The position numbers and the translations under genes were made by a program. Under the pieces are notes generated by a model that was not told the DNA's origin, searched no databases, and worked only from the letters and a program-made list of their open reading frames with translations. Below, one piece after another: positions 17,146-27,040 of a stretch of DNA of 64,000 bases (within the stretch, counting starts at the first letter, position 1; the number at the start of each line of letters is the position of its first letter). This DNA comes from Actinomadura coerulea (GTDB taxonomy: Bacteria > Actinomycetota > Actinomycetes > Streptosporangiales > Streptosporangiaceae): assembly GCF_014208105.1 (NCBI RefSeq), contig NZ_JACHMQ010000001.1, positions 4,650,001-4,714,000 on the forward strand, written 5' to 3'.

Positions 17146-18042
17146 TCACTCCCCGCCAGAATCGGCGAGCGCGTCAGCGCCACCGACGATCTCGCTGATT
17201 TCCTGGGTGATCGCGGCCTGCCGCGCCTGGTTCATCTGGCGCGTGTAGACCCCGACCAGTTCGTTGGCATTGTCGGTCGCCGACTTCATGGCCCGCCGGA
17301 CCGACGCCTGGAAGGACGCCGCCGACTGCAGCAGCATGTGGAAGATGCGGCTCTCGATGTAGTTCGGCAGGAGCAGGTCGAGCGCGGCCTGGGCGGACGG
17401 CTCGAACTCGTACGCCGGCGGGACCTTGGAGGACTCGGCCTCCTCGATCTCCAGCGGCATCAGCCGGGTCACCCGGACGGCCTGGGTCAGCATCGAGACG
17501 AACTCGGTGTAGACCACGTGGATCTCCCCGACCCCGCCCTCGGCGTCGGTCTTGAGGAAGTCCTCGGCCAGCCGCCGCCCGATCTGCTCGGCGTTGCCGA
17601 AGTCGGGCCGGTCGCTGAACCCGTTCCAGGTCTCGGCGACGTCCCGGCCCCGGAAGCGGTACCAGGTGATGCCCTTGTTGCCGACGACGTAGGGGACCGG
17701 CTCGCGGCCCTCGTCCCGCAGCGCCTTGATCAACGACTCCGCCTCGCGGATGACGTTGGCGTTGTAGGCGCCGCAGAACCCGCGGTCGCTCGTGATGATC
17801 AGCACGGCGCTGCGGTTGTCGGCCGGCTGCTCCTCCAGCAGCGGGTGGTCGATCCCGACGTTGTGGCTCACCAGCGCGGTCAGGGCCTGCGTGATCTGGT
17901 CGGCGTACGGCTTGGAGGCCGCCACCGCCTGCTGGGCCTTGACGATCCGCGACGTGGCGATCATCTCCTGGGCACGAGTGATCTTGGCGGTCGACTTGAC
18001 CGTCTTGATCTTCTGCCGGAGTTGACGAAGCTGTGCGGCCAT
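17146..18042 (-). CDS. atpG: F1Fo ATP synthase subunit gamma
   Basis: A 298-residue rotor stalk subunit. N-terminal MAAQLRQLRQKIKTVKSTAKIT and the C-terminal MKSATDNANELV helix are the conserved coiled-coil ends; the central SDRGFCGAYNANV Rossmann-like domain is typical. The actinobacterial insertion with KTDAEGGVGEIH is present. It lies five bases downstream of atpA. Confidence 0.96.
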   Translation of the reverse strand: MAAQLRQLRQKIKTVKSTAKITRAQEMIATSRIVKAQQAVAASKPYADQITQALTALVSHNVGIDHPLLEEQPADNRSAVLIITSDRGFCGAYNANVIREAESLIKALRDEGREPVPYVVGNKGITWYRFRGRDVAETWNGFSDRPDFGNAEQIGRRLAEDFLKTDAEGGVGEIHVVYTEFVSMLTQAVRVTRLMPLEIEEAESSKVPPAYEFEPSAQAALDLLLPNYIESRIFHMLLQSAASFQASVRRAMKSATDNANELVGVYTRQMNQARQAAITQEISEIVGGADALADSGGE

Positions 18043-18047
18043 CGCCG

Positions 18048-19682
<1,635 letters not shown>

Positions 19683-19723
19683 GATTCCTCTCTTGCTCCC
19701 TATGGGGTCAGCTAGCCGGCGGG

Positions 19724-20545
19724 TCAGCCGGTGCCGAGCCGCCGGCGGACGTCGTCCAGCCGTCCGGCGATCGTGCCGTCGATGATCTCGTCCCCGATCT
19801 GGACCGAAAGGCCGCCGATCGCGGTCGGGTCGATCTCGATGTTCAGGTGTACTTCGTGGCCGTAGGCGGCGGCCAGCACCGCGGCGAGCCGCGTCCGCTG
19901 CGCCGCCGACAACGGCACCGACGAGCGGACCAGTGCGACCAGCCGCTGCCTGCGCTGGGCGACCAGCTTGCCGTAGTCGGCGAGCCCGGTTTCCAGGCTA
20001 CGTCCTCGCGGACGCAGCACGAGCTCGGTGAGCAGCGCCAGCGTCGCGTCGGTGACCTTGCCGTCCACCAGCGCGTTGACCAGGCCGAGCTTGTTGTCGG
20101 CCGGCAGCGCCGGGTTCGCCAGGGCACCGCGCAGCTTCGGCTCCCCCTCGACGACCCGGGAGAACCGGAACAGCTCGTCCTCCAGGTCGTCGATGCGGCC
20201 GCCGGCCTCGGCGCGGGCCGCCTCGGCGGTGACCGCGAGGATCTCCAGCGCGTCCGACAGCTCCGACGGCTTGGACCAGCGCAGCCGTGCGACGTCGGCG
20301 ACCAGCCCGAGAGCGGCCGGCGACACCTTGCCCTCCAGCAGGATCTGGACGAGCTGCGCCTTCTCGGCACCGTCGCGCGACGGGTCGGAGACCGCCCGAC
20401 GCACGCCGTGCTCGCGGTCGATCAGGTCCAGCACCGCGAACAGGTCGCCGCCGAGCCGCGCCAGGTCGGCGGAGGGGATCACGGCCTCCAGCCGTTCCTT
20501 GGCCTCGGCCAGCGACGCCCTGCTCACCGCTCCCGTGATGGTCAT
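19724..20545 (-). CDS. atpH: F1Fo ATP synthase subunit delta
   Basis: A 273-residue peripheral-stalk delta subunit, longer than the approximately 180 residues of E. coli because of an N-terminal helical extension common in Actinobacteria. The conserved C-terminal region is LNIEIDPTAIGGLSVQIGD followed by a DGTIAGRLDDVRR end. ATG at 20545 overlaps the atpF stop by ATGA, so the two are translationally coupled. Confidence 0.93.
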   Translation of the reverse strand: MTITGAVSRASLAEAKERLEAVIPSADLARLGGDLFAVLDLIDREHGVRRAVSDPSRDGAEKAQLVQILLEGKVSPAALGLVADVARLRWSKPSELSDALEILAVTAEAARAEAGGRIDDLEDELFRFSRVVEGEPKLRGALANPALPADNKLGLVNALVDGKVTDATLALLTELVLRPRGRSLETGLADYGKLVAQRRQRLVALVRSSVPLSAAQRTRLAAVLAAAYGHEVHLNIEIDPTAIGGLSVQIGDEIIDGTIAGRLDDVRRRLGTG

Positions 20546-21099
20546 GATGTGATCTGCTCCTGGGTGCGAGCGCGTTCCTCGAGCTCCTCGAGGAACCGGT
20601 CGACGACCCGGCTCTGCCGCGCGCTGTCCTCGAGGGACTCGCCCACGACGCGTCCGGCCAGATCGACCGACATGGCCCCGATCTCGGCGCGCAGCGACTG
20701 CAGCGCCTGCTGCCGCTCGGCCTCGATCTGCGCCTTGGCGTTCTCGACGATGCGGCGCGCCTCGACCTGGGCCTGCTCCTTGGCCTGGGCGATGATCTGC
20801 GCGCCCTGCTCCTCGGCCTTGCGCCGCTCGTTCGACGCCTCGACCGCGGCCGCCTTCTGCTGGGCCTTGTACTGCTCGAGGACCTGCTGGGCCTCCTTCT
20901 GCGCCTGCTCGGCCCGGACGAGGCCGCCCTCGATCGCCTCGGTCCGCTCCTCCAGAGTCTTCTGGATGCGCGGCGTGAGGATCTTGCCGAGGACGATCAG
21001 CACGACCAGGAACGAGAAGATGCCGACGACCAGCTCGAACGGGTGCGGAATGAGAGGGTTGTTCTCCTCCGCCGCCAGGACGGAAGCTGCTGTGATCAT
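20542..21099 (-). CDS. atpF: F1Fo ATP synthase subunit b
   Basis: A 185-residue peripheral-stalk subunit with one N-terminal transmembrane helix (FELVVGIFSFLVVLIVLGKI) followed by a long charged coiled coil rich in Glu, Gln, Ala and Lys (for example EEQGAQIIAQAKEQAQ). Length is normal. It overlaps atpH by four bases. Confidence 0.94.
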   Translation of the reverse strand: MITAASVLAAEENNPLIPHPFELVVGIFSFLVVLIVLGKILTPRIQKTLEERTEAIEGGLVRAEQAQKEAQQVLEQYKAQQKAAAVEASNERRKAEEQGAQIIAQAKEQAQVEARRIVENAKAQIEAERQQALQSLRAEIGAMSVDLAGRVVGESLEDSARQSRVVDRFLEELEERARTQEQITS

Positions 21100-21131
21100 G
21101 TCTGCAGCCCTTCCTCAGGTTCGGACGGCTA

Positions 21132-21365
21132 CTACTTGATGCCCTGGAAGATGAACGGCGCGACCAGGCCGATCAGGGCGAGCGCCTCGGTAAGGACGAA
21201 GCCCAGCAGCATGTTGGTGCGGATGACACCGGTCAGCTCGGGCTGGCGGGCGATGGCGTTCACGCCCTGGCCGAAGATGATGCCGACGCCGATGCCCGGG
21301 CCGATCGCCGCGAGGCCGTAACCGATCGAGGTGACGTTACCGCTGAGGGCAGCGAGGTCTCCCAT
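21132..21365 (-). CDS. atpE: F1Fo ATP synthase subunit c
   Basis: A 77-residue hairpin of two transmembrane helices. The first has the glycine-rich GPGIGVGIIFGQ motif, the polar loop is ARQPE, and the proton-carrying carboxylate is E60 in LGFVLTEALALIG. Length and sequence are standard for the rotor-ring subunit. AAGGGAAAG precedes the ATG. Confidence 0.96.
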   Translation of the reverse strand: MGDLAALSGNVTSIGYGLAAIGPGIGVGIIFGQGVNAIARQPELTGVIRTNMLLGFVLTEALALIGLVAPFIFQGIK

Positions 21366-21386
21366 TTTCTTTCCCTTTTCTGTCGG

Positions 21387-21405
21387 CCGGCGGAAGCTCC
21401 GCCGG
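21387..21405 (-). other. Hairpin upstream of atpE
   Basis: CCGGCGGA / TCCGCCGG (8-bp stem, 3-nt loop) lies in the 102-bp gap between atpB and atpE. The c subunit is needed in many copies, so an mRNA-stabilising or processing element upstream of atpE is plausible; this is inference. Confidence 0.4.
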
Positions 21406-21467
21406 TCTGGGCTTACGAGGTTGTCGATGGGGTCCGCGGAGCCGGGGCGTCGCGTGCCCCGCGGGTC

Positions 21468-22259
21468 TTAGTGGTCCGCTTCCAGGCCGCTCGAGATGTA
21501 CATGGCGGCGAGCATGGTGAACAGGAACGCCTGCAGGAACTGGATCAGCAGCTCCAGCGCCGTCATGGCGATGGTGACGATCACACCGATGATGCCGACG
21601 CCGAATCCGGCGACCGTGGGCTTCTCGAACAGGAACCAGAAGCCGACGAGGCTGAAGAACGCCAGGATCGTGTGGCCCGCGAACATGTTGGCGAAGAGCC
21701 GGACCGCGTGGGTGAACGGAGCCAGGACGAAGGTCGAGAGGTACTCGATCGGCACCAGCAGGAAGTAGACGGGCAGCGGGAGGCCGCCGGGAATCATGTT
21801 CGTGAAGTACCGGATCCCCTGGTGCCGCAGACCGAGGTAGATCTTGACGATGTAGACGAACAGCGCCAGGACGATCGGGAACGCGATGTGCGAGGCGATC
21901 GGGAACTGGATGATCGGAACGACCGCGAAGATGTTCCAGATCCAGATCAGGAAGAACATCGACATCAGCATCGGCATCCACCGGTCGGTGTTCTTGCCGA
22001 GGAACGGGCGGGCGATCTCGTCCCGCACGAACATGTAGCCGACCTCGCCGAGGTTCTGCACGCCCCGCGGCACGAGCTTCGGCTTGGCGAAGGCGCTCCA
22101 GAAGAAGACGCAGACCACCAGCGACCCGACGACCGCGAAGACGACCGGCTTGGTGAGCCACGCGGGGCCGCCGGCGAACAGGGGCGGGAAGTCGAACAGC
22201 TCCGGTCCGGGGGCCTGGAACTCATCTCCGCCGGAGGCGAGGACCGTCAGCGCGTTCAC
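21468..22259 (-). CDS. atpB: F1Fo ATP synthase subunit a
   Basis: A 263-residue stator channel subunit with about six transmembrane helices. The essential arginine is in FTHAVRLFANMFAGH and the C-terminal helix has ELLIQFLQAFLFTML. The GTG at 22259 is preceded by GAAGGGAAC. Upstream genes encode the small AtpI-type proteins. Confidence 0.95.
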   Translation of the reverse strand: MNALTVLASGGDEFQAPGPELFDFPPLFAGGPAWLTKPVVFAVVGSLVVCVFFWSAFAKPKLVPRGVQNLGEVGYMFVRDEIARPFLGKNTDRWMPMLMSMFFLIWIWNIFAVVPIIQFPIASHIAFPIVLALFVYIVKIYLGLRHQGIRYFTNMIPGGLPLPVYFLLVPIEYLSTFVLAPFTHAVRLFANMFAGHTILAFFSLVGFWFLFEKPTVAGFGVGIIGVIVTIAMTALELLIQFLQAFLFTMLAAMYISSGLEADH

Positions 22260-22320
22260 GCGGCGTTCCCTTCATCAATGTGGTGATGTTTCACGAAGGC
22301 TTCCTCGGCGGCGGGGCCGC

Positions 22321-22545
22321 TCAGGAGGAGTGGCGACCGAACTTCACGTAGACCAGGTAGACGGCGAGCACGACGCCGATGACCAGGCCGATCGGGACCA
22401 GCCAGGTCTGGTGCGTCCACTTGGACAGCAGCCACCCGAGACCGCCCCAGATGAGCATCCCGGAAAGGAGGTAGCTGGGCACGGACCAGGCGGCGTCGGC
22501 GAATTCCCGCTGGCCGTCCTCCGGCCGGCGTTTCTGCTCGCTCAT
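22321..22545 (-). CDS. AtpZ/AtpI-like small membrane protein
   Basis: A 74-residue protein with a charged N-terminus and two transmembrane helices (SYLLSGMLIWGGLGWLL, then LVPIGLVIGVVLAVYLVY). It matches the AtpZ/AtpI-like accessory proteins at the head of atp operons, proposed to help c-ring assembly or ion supply. It is directly upstream of atpB. Confidence 0.8.
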   Translation of the reverse strand: MSEQKRRPEDGQREFADAAWSVPSYLLSGMLIWGGLGWLLSKWTHQTWLVPIGLVIGVVLAVYLVYVKFGRHSS

Positions 22546-22632
22546 CGCGCTCCGGACGATAGCAGGCCATGCCTGCGGTGGTCATATTGGAGTAGTCCGT
22601 CATGGGGGCCGGTACCGTCCGCGAGCGCTTCA

Positions 22633-23049
22633 TCACGGACTCCGGTCCAGCACGTTCTCGGGGTCGTCAATGTAGGGCCTCCGCTGCAGGACGACCCGGA
22701 ACTCGGCCCCGATCCACAGCAGCGCGAGCCCGATGACCGTCCAGCCGAAGACCCGGGTGTCGAAGACCGACACGCCGTCGATGGCCGTGACCAGCACCAT
22801 CACCGCGAGGATCTTCACCGCATAGCTGGCGAGGGCGGCCAGCATCATCGTCTGCGCCGAGAGCCGGGAGGCCCAGGAGACCACCAGCGCGCTCACCGAG
22901 AAGAAGGCGATCACCACCACGGAGGCCAGCGCCGCCGCGAGGGCGCCCTTGGCGCCGGCGGTCAGCAGGCCGATCACGACGGCACCCACCCCGACGACGG
23001 ACGTCGGGATCGCGGCGCCGCGGAGCATCCGGGCGTCGGAGGTATGCAT
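22633..23049 (-). CDS. ATP synthase I-like membrane protein (Rv1303-type)
   Basis: A 138-residue protein with four predicted transmembrane helices and short polar ends. Its place, first in the atp operon between wecA and atpB, is the same as Rv1303 of M. tuberculosis, an AtpI-type protein. Sequence similarity within the family is weak, so the assignment rests mainly on topology and position. A candidate promoter lies 45 bp upstream. Confidence 0.7.
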   Translation of the reverse strand: MHTSDARMLRGAAIPTSVVGVGAVVIGLLTAGAKGALAAALASVVVIAFFSVSALVVSWASRLSAQTMMLAALASYAVKILAVMVLVTAIDGVSVFDTRVFGWTVIGLALLWIGAEFRVVLQRRPYIDDPENVLDRSP

Positions 23050-23094
23050 GAGGGCTCCGGCTGGTCACGTTCAGTGGTCGTCTCTTGTTCGTGA

Positions 23095-23122
23095 AAGGTA
23101 TCACAAGCGTCCGGAATGTCCA
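23095..23122 (-). promoter_or_regulatory. Candidate atp operon promoter
   Basis: On the minus strand TGGACA (complement of 23117-23122) and TACCTT (complement of 23095-23100) are separated by 16 bp, about 45 bp before the first atp-operon start codon. Agreement with the housekeeping consensus is moderate. Confidence 0.4.
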
Positions 23123-23151
23123 CAATTACCCTAGAGGTAATGCGATCCGGC

Positions 23152-23172
23152 GCGCGCGGAGTTACCGCGCGC
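23152..23172 (-). terminator. Terminator hairpin downstream of wecA
   Basis: GCGCGCGG / CCGCGCGC (23152-23159, 23165-23172) with a 5-nt loop lies between the wecA stop and the atp operon promoter, so it probably ends the wecA transcript. Confidence 0.5.
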
Positions 23173-23276
23173 AACACCCGCACGAGGACTGTAGCCGAGC
23201 CCGCCCGGTGCCCACGCCCGTTCCGGGCTCGCGCGACGGCCGGCGCCGCCCCTGCCCGGTGACGTCCCGGCGCAGG

Positions 23277-24449
23277 TCAGACGGGCATCGAGGGCCGCTC
23301 GGCGGGCTGGTCGCCGGCGCCCGCGCCCGCGCCCGCGGCCTTCCCACGGGCGGACCTGCGGCGACCCGGGATGCGGAGCATCAGCAGCACGCCCGCGACC
23401 GCCACCAGCAGGGTGACGCCGAGGGTGACCCAGGCGGCGTCGAAGAGCGCCAGGCCGACCAGCCCGGAGGCCAGCAGCCCGACCCAGAAGTACATGATCA
23501 GCACGGCGCGGCGGGTGGAGTGGCCGAGCTCCAGCAGCCGGTGGTGCAGGTGCTGCTTGTCCGGGGCGAACGGCGAGCGGCCCTGGTTGGTGCGCCGCCA
23601 CACCGCGAGCAGCATGTCCATGAACGGCACCGCCGCCACCGCCGGGATGAGCAGCACCGGGACGAAGAACGGGAACAGCCCGTTGGCGAGGACGGCCGCG
23701 TCGAACTGCCCGGTCAGCATGATCGTGGAGGCGCTGAGCAGGAGCCCGATCAGCATCGAGCCGGTGTCGCCCATGAAGATCTTGGCCGGGCTGAAGTTGT
23801 GCGGCAGGAAGCCCGCGCACATGCCGAACAGCACCGCGGCGGTGAGGGTCGCGGCGGACAGCGTGGTGAGGCCGTGCGCCTTCGACAGCAGGTAGGCGTA
23901 GGAGAACAGCGCCAGCGCGGCGATCCCGACGACGCCGGCGGCGAGGCCGTCCAGCCCGTCGATGAAGTTGACCGCGTTGATCGTGGCGACGACGAGCAGG
24001 ACGGTGAGCGGGACCCCGTAGGCGGGCGGCAGCGACAGCGAGTCGCCGGTGGGGAGCGGGATCACGTAGACCTGGATGCCCTGCATGATGAAGATCCCGG
24101 CGGCCGCGACCTGCCCGGCGAACTTGGTGAGCGCGTCCACCTCCCAGCGGTCGTCGGCGATGCCGATCAGCACGATCAGCCCGCCCGACAGCAGCAGCGC
24201 CTTGCTGACGCTGATCCCGCCGTCGCCGAGGACCTTGCGCATCTCGGGCAGCCCGGTCGCGACCACCAGCGCCGCCACCATGCCGCCGAACATCGCGAGG
24301 CCGCCCAGCCGGGGCGTCGGGATCACATGGACGTCGCGGTCGCGCGGGACGGCCTGCGCCCCGAACCACACGGCGAACCTGCGCACCGACGGGGTCAGCA
24401 GGTAGGCGACGAGGGCGGCGACCAGGATCGTGAGCAGGTACTCCCGCAC
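23277..24449 (-). CDS. wecA: MraY/WecA family undecaprenyl-phosphate sugar-1-phosphate transferase
   Basis: A 390-residue polytopic membrane enzyme that starts lipid-linked glycan synthesis, in Actinobacteria the linker for arabinogalactan-like or other wall polymers. The catalytic motifs are visible: GIADDRWE (DD motif), NAVNFIDGLDGLA (NxxNxxDGxDGL), FMGDTGS and the C-terminal HLHHRLLELGHS histidine motif. About eleven hydrophobic segments are present, with an alanine/arginine-rich cytoplasmic tail. GTG at 24449 follows AAAGGAGG. Synteny with Rv1302 supports the name, though a TagO-like role is possible. Confidence 0.88.
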   Translation of the reverse strand: MREYLLTILVAALVAYLLTPSVRRFAVWFGAQAVPRDRDVHVIPTPRLGGLAMFGGMVAALVVATGLPEMRKVLGDGGISVSKALLLSGGLIVLIGIADDRWEVDALTKFAGQVAAAGIFIMQGIQVYVIPLPTGDSLSLPPAYGVPLTVLLVVATINAVNFIDGLDGLAAGVVGIAALALFSYAYLLSKAHGLTTLSAATLTAAVLFGMCAGFLPHNFSPAKIFMGDTGSMLIGLLLSASTIMLTGQFDAAVLANGLFPFFVPVLLIPAVAAVPFMDMLLAVWRRTNQGRSPFAPDKQHLHHRLLELGHSTRRAVLIMYFWVGLLASGLVGLALFDAAWVTLGVTLLVAVAGVLLMLRIPGRRRSARGKAAGAGAGAGDQPAERPSMPV

Positions 24450-24536
24450 TCCCCTGCGCCTCCTTTCGCCGATCAACGATGCCTACGTGCCCCGTCCGGG
24501 ACGGAGTTCACCTAGGTAGACGACCCGCCGGAACGA

Positions 24537-25616
24537 TCAGTTCACGTCGCGACCGACCAACTGTAGTCCGCCCGGGCGGTCTTCCGCCGCAAATCGGGCA
24601 CTACGGATCCGCCGAACGCACAGGATCCCGACGCCGACGATCATGAGCGCGAGGCCGGCGAGGCACCGGTCGCCCAGCGAGAACGCCCACGGGCCGCTCG
24701 CCGCGACGTCGTCCCCGGCGTCGGCGACGACCAGCAGCGTCCCGGCGGCGGCCAGCCCGGCGCCGGCCTCCCGCCGCGGCGCCGGGCGGCGGGCGAGCAG
24801 GGGCACGGCGGCGAGCGCGAGGGCCAGCACGGCGGTCCCCGTCCAGTCGCCCGTCCAGCGCGGCGGGACGTACCGGGGCGGCGGGACGGCGATCGCGTGC
24901 TTGGGCAGCCGGACCCGGATCCTCATCCCCTCGTGCGGGGCGAGCGCGTTCTGGACGAAGTCGATCGCGTACGGGCCGTCGCGGTCGCGCAGGCACCGGG
25001 TCGTCGCCCGGGGGGCGCCCGCCCGGCAGGTCGCGTGCCGCAGCGGCACCGGCGCCTGCACCCGGACCGCCGCGTTCCCGATGGGGACGTCCCAGCTCGT
25101 CCCGATGGCGTCCCACAGCAGGTCGTCGTGGTCGGCGCGGGGGGTGAACGCGCGGCGCACCTCGTACTCGATCACGTAGGCCTGGCGGCCGCGGACCTCG
25201 CGGTGCCGGTCGCCGACGCTGATCTGCACGTCGTGCAGGAACCGGGTCGTGCGGACGCGGGCGGGGGCTCCGGTGGAGGAGCTGCTGCTGACGCCGCGGA
25301 CCTCGAAGAGGCGGTCGCCGCGGCGGAACGGCACGTGCCGGACGATCCCGTGCTCCCCCGCCTGGTCGAAGTCGTAGGTGATCGTCTCCCGCACGTACAG
25401 CACGCCGTCGGTGCCGATGGTGAGGACGACGTCGTAGGCCGGGATGCTCTCGCCGCGGTAGGGCGGCTCGGGGGGCGGCGCGACCCCGGAGGCCCCGGGC
25501 GCGGGCTCGGCGCCGGCCGGCCGGCCGGCGCAGGCGGGCAGGCCGAGCAGGAGCAACAGGAGCAGCACCCCCGCGATGGTCGCGGAGCGCCGGACACGGC
25601 CACGCACGTCGGGCAT
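24537..25616 (-). CDS. DUF2207 domain membrane lipoprotein
   Basis: A 359-residue protein. The N-terminal signal is a run of leucines ending in a lipobox-like LPAC. An extracytoplasmic DUF2207 beta domain follows, with YDVVLTIGTDGVLYVRETIT and EHGIVRHVPFR. Two C-terminal transmembrane helices (about 255-275 and 310-330) come next, then a short basic tail. DUF2207 proteins are of unknown function and usually have a Gly/Ser-rich C-terminus, absent here. It interrupts the conserved wecA-sua5 neighbourhood. Confidence 0.78.
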   Translation of the reverse strand: MPDVRGRVRRSATIAGVLLLLLLLGLPACAGRPAGAEPAPGASGVAPPPEPPYRGESIPAYDVVLTIGTDGVLYVRETITYDFDQAGEHGIVRHVPFRRGDRLFEVRGVSSSSSTGAPARVRTTRFLHDVQISVGDRHREVRGRQAYVIEYEVRRAFTPRADHDDLLWDAIGTSWDVPIGNAAVRVQAPVPLRHATCRAGAPRATTRCLRDRDGPYAIDFVQNALAPHEGMRIRVRLPKHAIAVPPPRYVPPRWTGDWTGTAVLALALAAVPLLARRPAPRREAGAGLAAAGTLLVVADAGDDVAASGPWAFSLGDRCLAGLALMIVGVGILCVRRIRSARFAAEDRPGGLQLVGRDVN

Positions 25617-25853
25617 GTTTCCACCGTTGCCATGATCGTGTCGGCCTAACGCGCTCGATGCGGCCGCCCGGTAAGCCCTTTGCCCCTCACGCGGACGCGC
25701 GGCTGGGCCTTGGACGCGACCGACGGCGGTTCGGTTCGCCGGCCCGCCGGTTCCGTCCGGCCCCGGTCAGATGCACATCCCTACGGAAAATCGCTGGTAA
25801 GGGGCTGCTAGGTTGTCGCTCGCTAACCCCCCAATCCGAACACGGAGGGATCT

Positions 25854-26285
25854 ATGCGGCGAATCGCTGCAGTCGCCCTGACCGCCGGCACCCTGATGGC
25901 CGGCATGGCCGCCGTCGGCGCCCCGGCCGAAGCCGCCGCCACCGGCAGCTGGAAGCCCTACAACTCCTACAGCCACGTGGCCTCCTACGGGACCTACAAG
26001 CGCGCGGACGGCAACACCTACGTCACCGGCTACCTCCTCGACGACAAGAAGAACGGCTGGACCTCCTGCGTCCGCTTCAAGTTCACCGAGGGCTCCAAGG
26101 TGTACTGGTCGCGCTTCAAGATCATCGGCGTGACGTCGTCCGGCACCCGCTACAACTTCGACGGCGTCGCCAAGGTCAAGATCAGCGTGAAGTCGACCTA
26201 CGGCAGCCACATGTGGGTGCAGGAGTGCGGCCGGAACAAGAAGACCGGCAAGTACTACTACGGCAAGGGCAAGCAGATCTTCTGA
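25854..26285 (+). CDS. Small secreted protein
   Basis: A 143-residue protein with a clear Sec signal peptide (MRRIAAVALTAGTLMAGMAA, cut probably after PAEAAA). The mature part of about 113 residues is rich in Tyr, Lys, Ser and Trp, beta-type, and has two cysteines (SCVRF and ECGRN) that could form a disulphide. CACGGAGGGATCT precedes the ATG. A terminator follows the stop. No enzyme motif is visible; the family is unrecognised. Confidence 0.78.
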   Translation: MRRIAAVALTAGTLMAGMAAVGAPAEAAATGSWKPYNSYSHVASYGTYKRADGNTYVTGYLLDDKKNGWTSCVRFKFTEGSKVYWSRFKIIGVTSSGTRYNFDGVAKVKISVKSTYGSHMWVQECGRNKKTGKYYYGKGKQIF

Positions 26286-26313
26286 GCCCCTCCCCTTTCC
26301 GCCTGACGACACA

Positions 26314-26337
26314 GGCCCCGCCCGGCCCGGCGGGGCC
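26314..26337 (+). terminator. Terminator after the secreted protein gene
   Basis: GGCCCCGCC / GGCGGGGCC stem with a 6-nt loop, followed by TTCGCGTTTT, 28 bp after the stop codon. Confidence 0.7.
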
Positions 26338-26348
26338 TTCGCGTTTTC

Positions 26349-27040
26349 TCCGGCCCCTTCCGTCCTGCTCACCAGAGAAATCCTCACCGACCCGGAATGC
26401 GGCCACCCGTCCGGCTTACCGAGATCGAACAGCCCATGGGCGGCCGGGAGATGCCTCCCGGGGGCCGCAGCCCCCTCGAACGCTCCCGGCGAGGCGATTG
26501 TCCTGATGAGGCGCCCGGCCGCCGCAGATTTCGCGTCGCCTCCCGCCCGCGATGAGCGCAGTTCGCGGATGTGGATCGACACCCCCATACCACGAGCGGA
26601 CCCCGCCCAGGCGAGTCCCTGACCGACGGCGCCATGCGATTCCCGCCATTCTCTCCGCGCTCCGCTCGCCACGTCGAGAACCACGATGCGGGCGCCACAC
26701 CCATCTGCCCAATTTCCAGTTCCGGTTACACGACTCGACGCTGTAGGCCGGCTTGCCCCCGTTAGCGTCAGCGGCGAGCGAGTCACTACCGCAGGGCCGC
26801 CGAGATCGATCCGCCCGGCACCGGCCGGTCGCCGGTTATCTTCCCGTGATCGTTCAGTAGAAGCCGGTGGATCGTGCCCGCGCACGGCCCGCGCGCGATA
26901 CCGCGACCATCGCGGCCGCCACGCTGTTCGTCGGAGCCATCGCCTACGCCAACGGCGACCTCCCCTGACCGCCGCCGAAACGATCCGGTGGCGCAGAGAT
27001 CCCTGAGCGGGTCGATGCCCGCCCTCGGACGGCTCCAGCG
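26349..27040. other. 692-bp region without a supported gene
   Basis: No frame here has a ribosome site together with family-like sequence. On the minus strand about 26530-26720 one frame reads GARIVVLDVASGARREW and GAVGQGLAW, resembling a WD40/TolB propeller blade but with no intact domain on either side, so it may be a decayed gene. On the plus strand a 33-residue frame at 26867-26968 encodes one hydrophobic stretch (TIAAATLFVGAIAYANGDLP) without a good start. I would not annotate either as a gene. Confidence 0.4.

Noticed and set aside
26867..26968. 33-residue plus-strand frame with a hydrophobic helix
   Set aside because: No ribosome site, GTG start only, and no conserved context; chance is more likely.
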